Part shown: positions 40,641 through 41,644 of the stretch, piece after piece
Layout: the number at the start of each line of letters is the position of its first letter
Numbering within the stretch: the first letter of the stretch is position 1
Assembly (NCBI GenBank): GCA_900317325.1
Contig: ONGE01000024.1
Location: forward strand, 1 to 41,644
DNA length: 41,644 nucleotides
DNA from: an uncultured Prevotellaceae bacterium
Lineage (GTDB): Bacteria; Bacteroidota; Bacteroidia; Bacteroidales; Muribaculaceae
Direction of reading: 5' to 3'
The notes under the pieces: generated by a model
Told to the model about the DNA's origin: nothing
The model's input: only the letters and a program-made list of their open reading frames with translations
The model's database searches: none
Made by a program: the position numbers and the translations under genes

Positions 40641-41420
40641 ATGCAGACAGTACTTTTCCACTCAACGATATACGGACCCATCCACAGCCGCAGGTTGGGA
40701 ATGTCGCTCGGTATCAACCTCATGCCCAACGATGGCAAGATTTGTTCGTTTGATTGCCTCTACTGTGAGGCTGGTTTCAATGCCCAGGGGCCGGGCAAGG
40801 ACGGCATTCCCTCGAGAGAAGCCGTCAAGAAGCAGCTGCGTCGCAAACTCGAGGAAATGAAAGCCAACGGTCAGACGCTTGACGTCATCACCTTCTCGGG
40901 TAACGGTGAGCCCACCCTGCATCCCGAGTTCAAGAAGGTGGTGGAGGACGTGTTGCGGTTGCGCACCGAGTTCTTCCCCGATGCCAAGGTGTCGGTGCTG
41001 AGCAATTCGACCATGGCGGGAAAAGCCGAGGTGGCCGATGCCTTGCTCAAGGTGGACAACAACATCCTGAAGCTTGACAGCGCCATCCCGCACACCTTCA
41101 TTGCCATCAATCGTCCCACTTCGCCCAACTGCATCCCCGAGGGCGTCATTGCCGACCTCAAGAAATTCAACGGGAGGTGTATCGTGCAGACCATCATGCT
41201 CAGGGGAGAATATGAGGGCAAGCATTTCGACAACACTACCGACGAAGAATTGGATGCCCTGTTGAGTGCTTATAAGCAGATCCAACCGCGCGAGGTGATG
41301 CTCTACAGCATCGACCGCAAGACGCCAGCCGAGGATCTTGAGAAGGTTTCCAAGGAAGAACTTGAGCGTATCGCTCAACGATTCCGCGATGCCGGCATCA
41401 AAGTTCAGGTGAACGCCTGA
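40641..41420 (+). CDS. Radical SAM protein, COG0731/wyosine-like family
   Basis: A 259-residue radical SAM enzyme. The cluster motif is CSFDCLYC with Cys35, Cys39 and Cys42, and the FSGNGEPTLHPEF block (SAM-binding GE-type motif) and RPTSPNCIPEGV follow. This matches the COG0731 family related to wyosine-synthesis radical SAM proteins; in bacteria its substrate is not established. No partner subunit is visible. It is preceded by the TAAAACT repeats and followed by a terminator. Confidence 0.9.
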   Translation: MQTVLFHSTIYGPIHSRRLGMSLGINLMPNDGKICSFDCLYCEAGFNAQGPGKDGIPSREAVKKQLRRKLEEMKANGQTLDVITFSGNGEPTLHPEFKKVVEDVLRLRTEFFPDAKVSVLSNSTMAGKAEVADALLKVDNNILKLDSAIPHTFIAINRPTSPNCIPEGVIADLKKFNGRCIVQTIMLRGEYEGKHFDNTTDEELDALLSAYKQIQPREVMLYSIDRKTPAEDLEKVSKEELERIAQRFRDAGIKVQVNA

Positions 41421-41446
41421 CAGCAGATATAAAAAATAACCGAAAA

Positions 41447-41493
41447 TGGCGGTGTTTTATTGTTTATCGATAAAATACCGCCATAAATTTGTT
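41447..41493 (+). terminator. Terminator after the radical SAM gene
   Basis: A 15-bp stem (41447-41461 and 41471-41485, one G-U pair) with a nine-base loop, followed by AAATTTGTT. Confidence 0.65.
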
Positions 41494-41530
41494 AACGGAT
41501 GTTATTTATAAGATTTTCTTGCTGAAATGT

Positions 41531-41561
41531 TTTGCCGGTTTGCGTGACGGCTGTAATTTTG
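41531..41561 (+). promoter_or_regulatory. Promoter near the right edge
   Basis: TTTG at 41531-41534, a 19-bp spacer and TAATTTTG at 41554-41561. It points to a gene beyond the right edge, or to the short RNA ending at 41612. Confidence 0.75.
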
Positions 41562-41573
41562 CATCGCTTTTCG

Positions 41574-41612
41574 GCTCACGAGACTCATGCGATTGAGTGA
41601 GCGGTTTTTTTT
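41574..41612 (+). terminator. Hairpin with T8 run just after a promoter (attenuator or small-RNA end)
   Basis: Outer stem GCTC/GAGC (41574-41577, 41599-41602) and inner stem ACTCA/TGAGT (41583-41587, 41594-41598) with a five-base bulge, followed by GG and eight T (41605-41612). It begins about six bases after the predicted transcription start, so transcription would stop after roughly 45 bases. The remaining 30 bases of the window show no gene. Confidence 0.65.
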
Positions 41613-41644
41613 GACGCCTTGTCTGAAGGGGCCGCGGTCGGGAA

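Overview
The window reads as a chromosomal segment of a moderately G+C-rich member of the Bacteroidales (Prevotellaceae- or Muribaculaceae-like; the genus cannot be fixed from sequence alone). The evidence is consistent: Bacteroidetes-type promoters (TTTG, 19-20 bp, TAnnTTTG) stand before many genes, Shine-Dalgarno sites are mostly absent, the succinate dehydrogenase/fumarate reductase genes have the three-gene C-A-B order, and several families are typical of the phylum (DUF3098, DUF4254, C10 peptidase with a dockerin-like tail, PorT-like barrel protein). No rRNA, tRNA, CRISPR array, transposase or phage module was seen.

Layout. 1-3275 (+): a polytopic membrane protein, an outer-membrane beta-barrel protein and a Tyr-rich lipoprotein, each with its own promoter or terminator. 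3387-6864 (-): the sdhC-sdhA-sdhB operon. 6870-8872: a visibly A+T-richer island with an ATPase_2/DUF234 ATPase-nuclease gene preceded by two related palindromes. 8873-12054 (-): DUF3098-uppP-truB-queA, the familiar Bacteroidetes cluster but without ftsX at its head. 12267-13664 (+): an AlgI-like MBOAT acyltransferase. 13665-14045: a REP-like repeat and a terminator. 14046-17354 (-): a large secreted C10 cysteine protease ending in a dockerin-like module. 17555-19634: a YitT-family protein, a holin-like membrane protein and thymidine kinase. 19877-25894 (-): rnr, mtaB, a GT2 glycosyltransferase and a ferredoxin-fused aldo/keto reductase. 26059-31726 (+): two GH25 lysozymes, CvpA, AroA and a metallophosphoesterase. 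31824-33395 (+): GH27 alpha-galactosidase. 33496-39267 (+): miaB, DUF4254, two tandem GT9 glycosyltransferases, an epimerase and shikimate kinase. 39368-41420 (+): RNase H, an unknown protein and a radical SAM protein. 41531-41644: a promoter followed at once by a hairpin with a T8 run, leading out of the window.

How the genes relate. Four genes modify tRNA (queA, truB, mtaB, miaB). Two shikimate-pathway enzymes are present (aroA, aroK). A large share act on the envelope: UppP recycles the undecaprenyl carrier, the GT2, GT9 and DUF4254 genes suggest LPS or glycan synthesis, the AlgI homologue suggests acylation, and the GH25 enzymes cut peptidoglycan. The C10 protease and the alpha-galactosidase are exported degradative enzymes.

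Most unusual signal. Three spacers between co-directional genes (truB/queA, rnr/mtaB, GT2/aldo-keto reductase) consist almost wholly of head-to-tail 9-bp repeats (6, 8 and 8 copies) built on a near-palindromic CTAG or TTAA core. The arrays keep exact 9-bp phase although units vary in sequence, and two share one consensus. I know of no described function for them. Other items worth a second look are the twin palindromes before the ATPase gene, the second GT9 copy with both expected catalytic/binding acidic positions changed, and the hairpin leader at the right edge.
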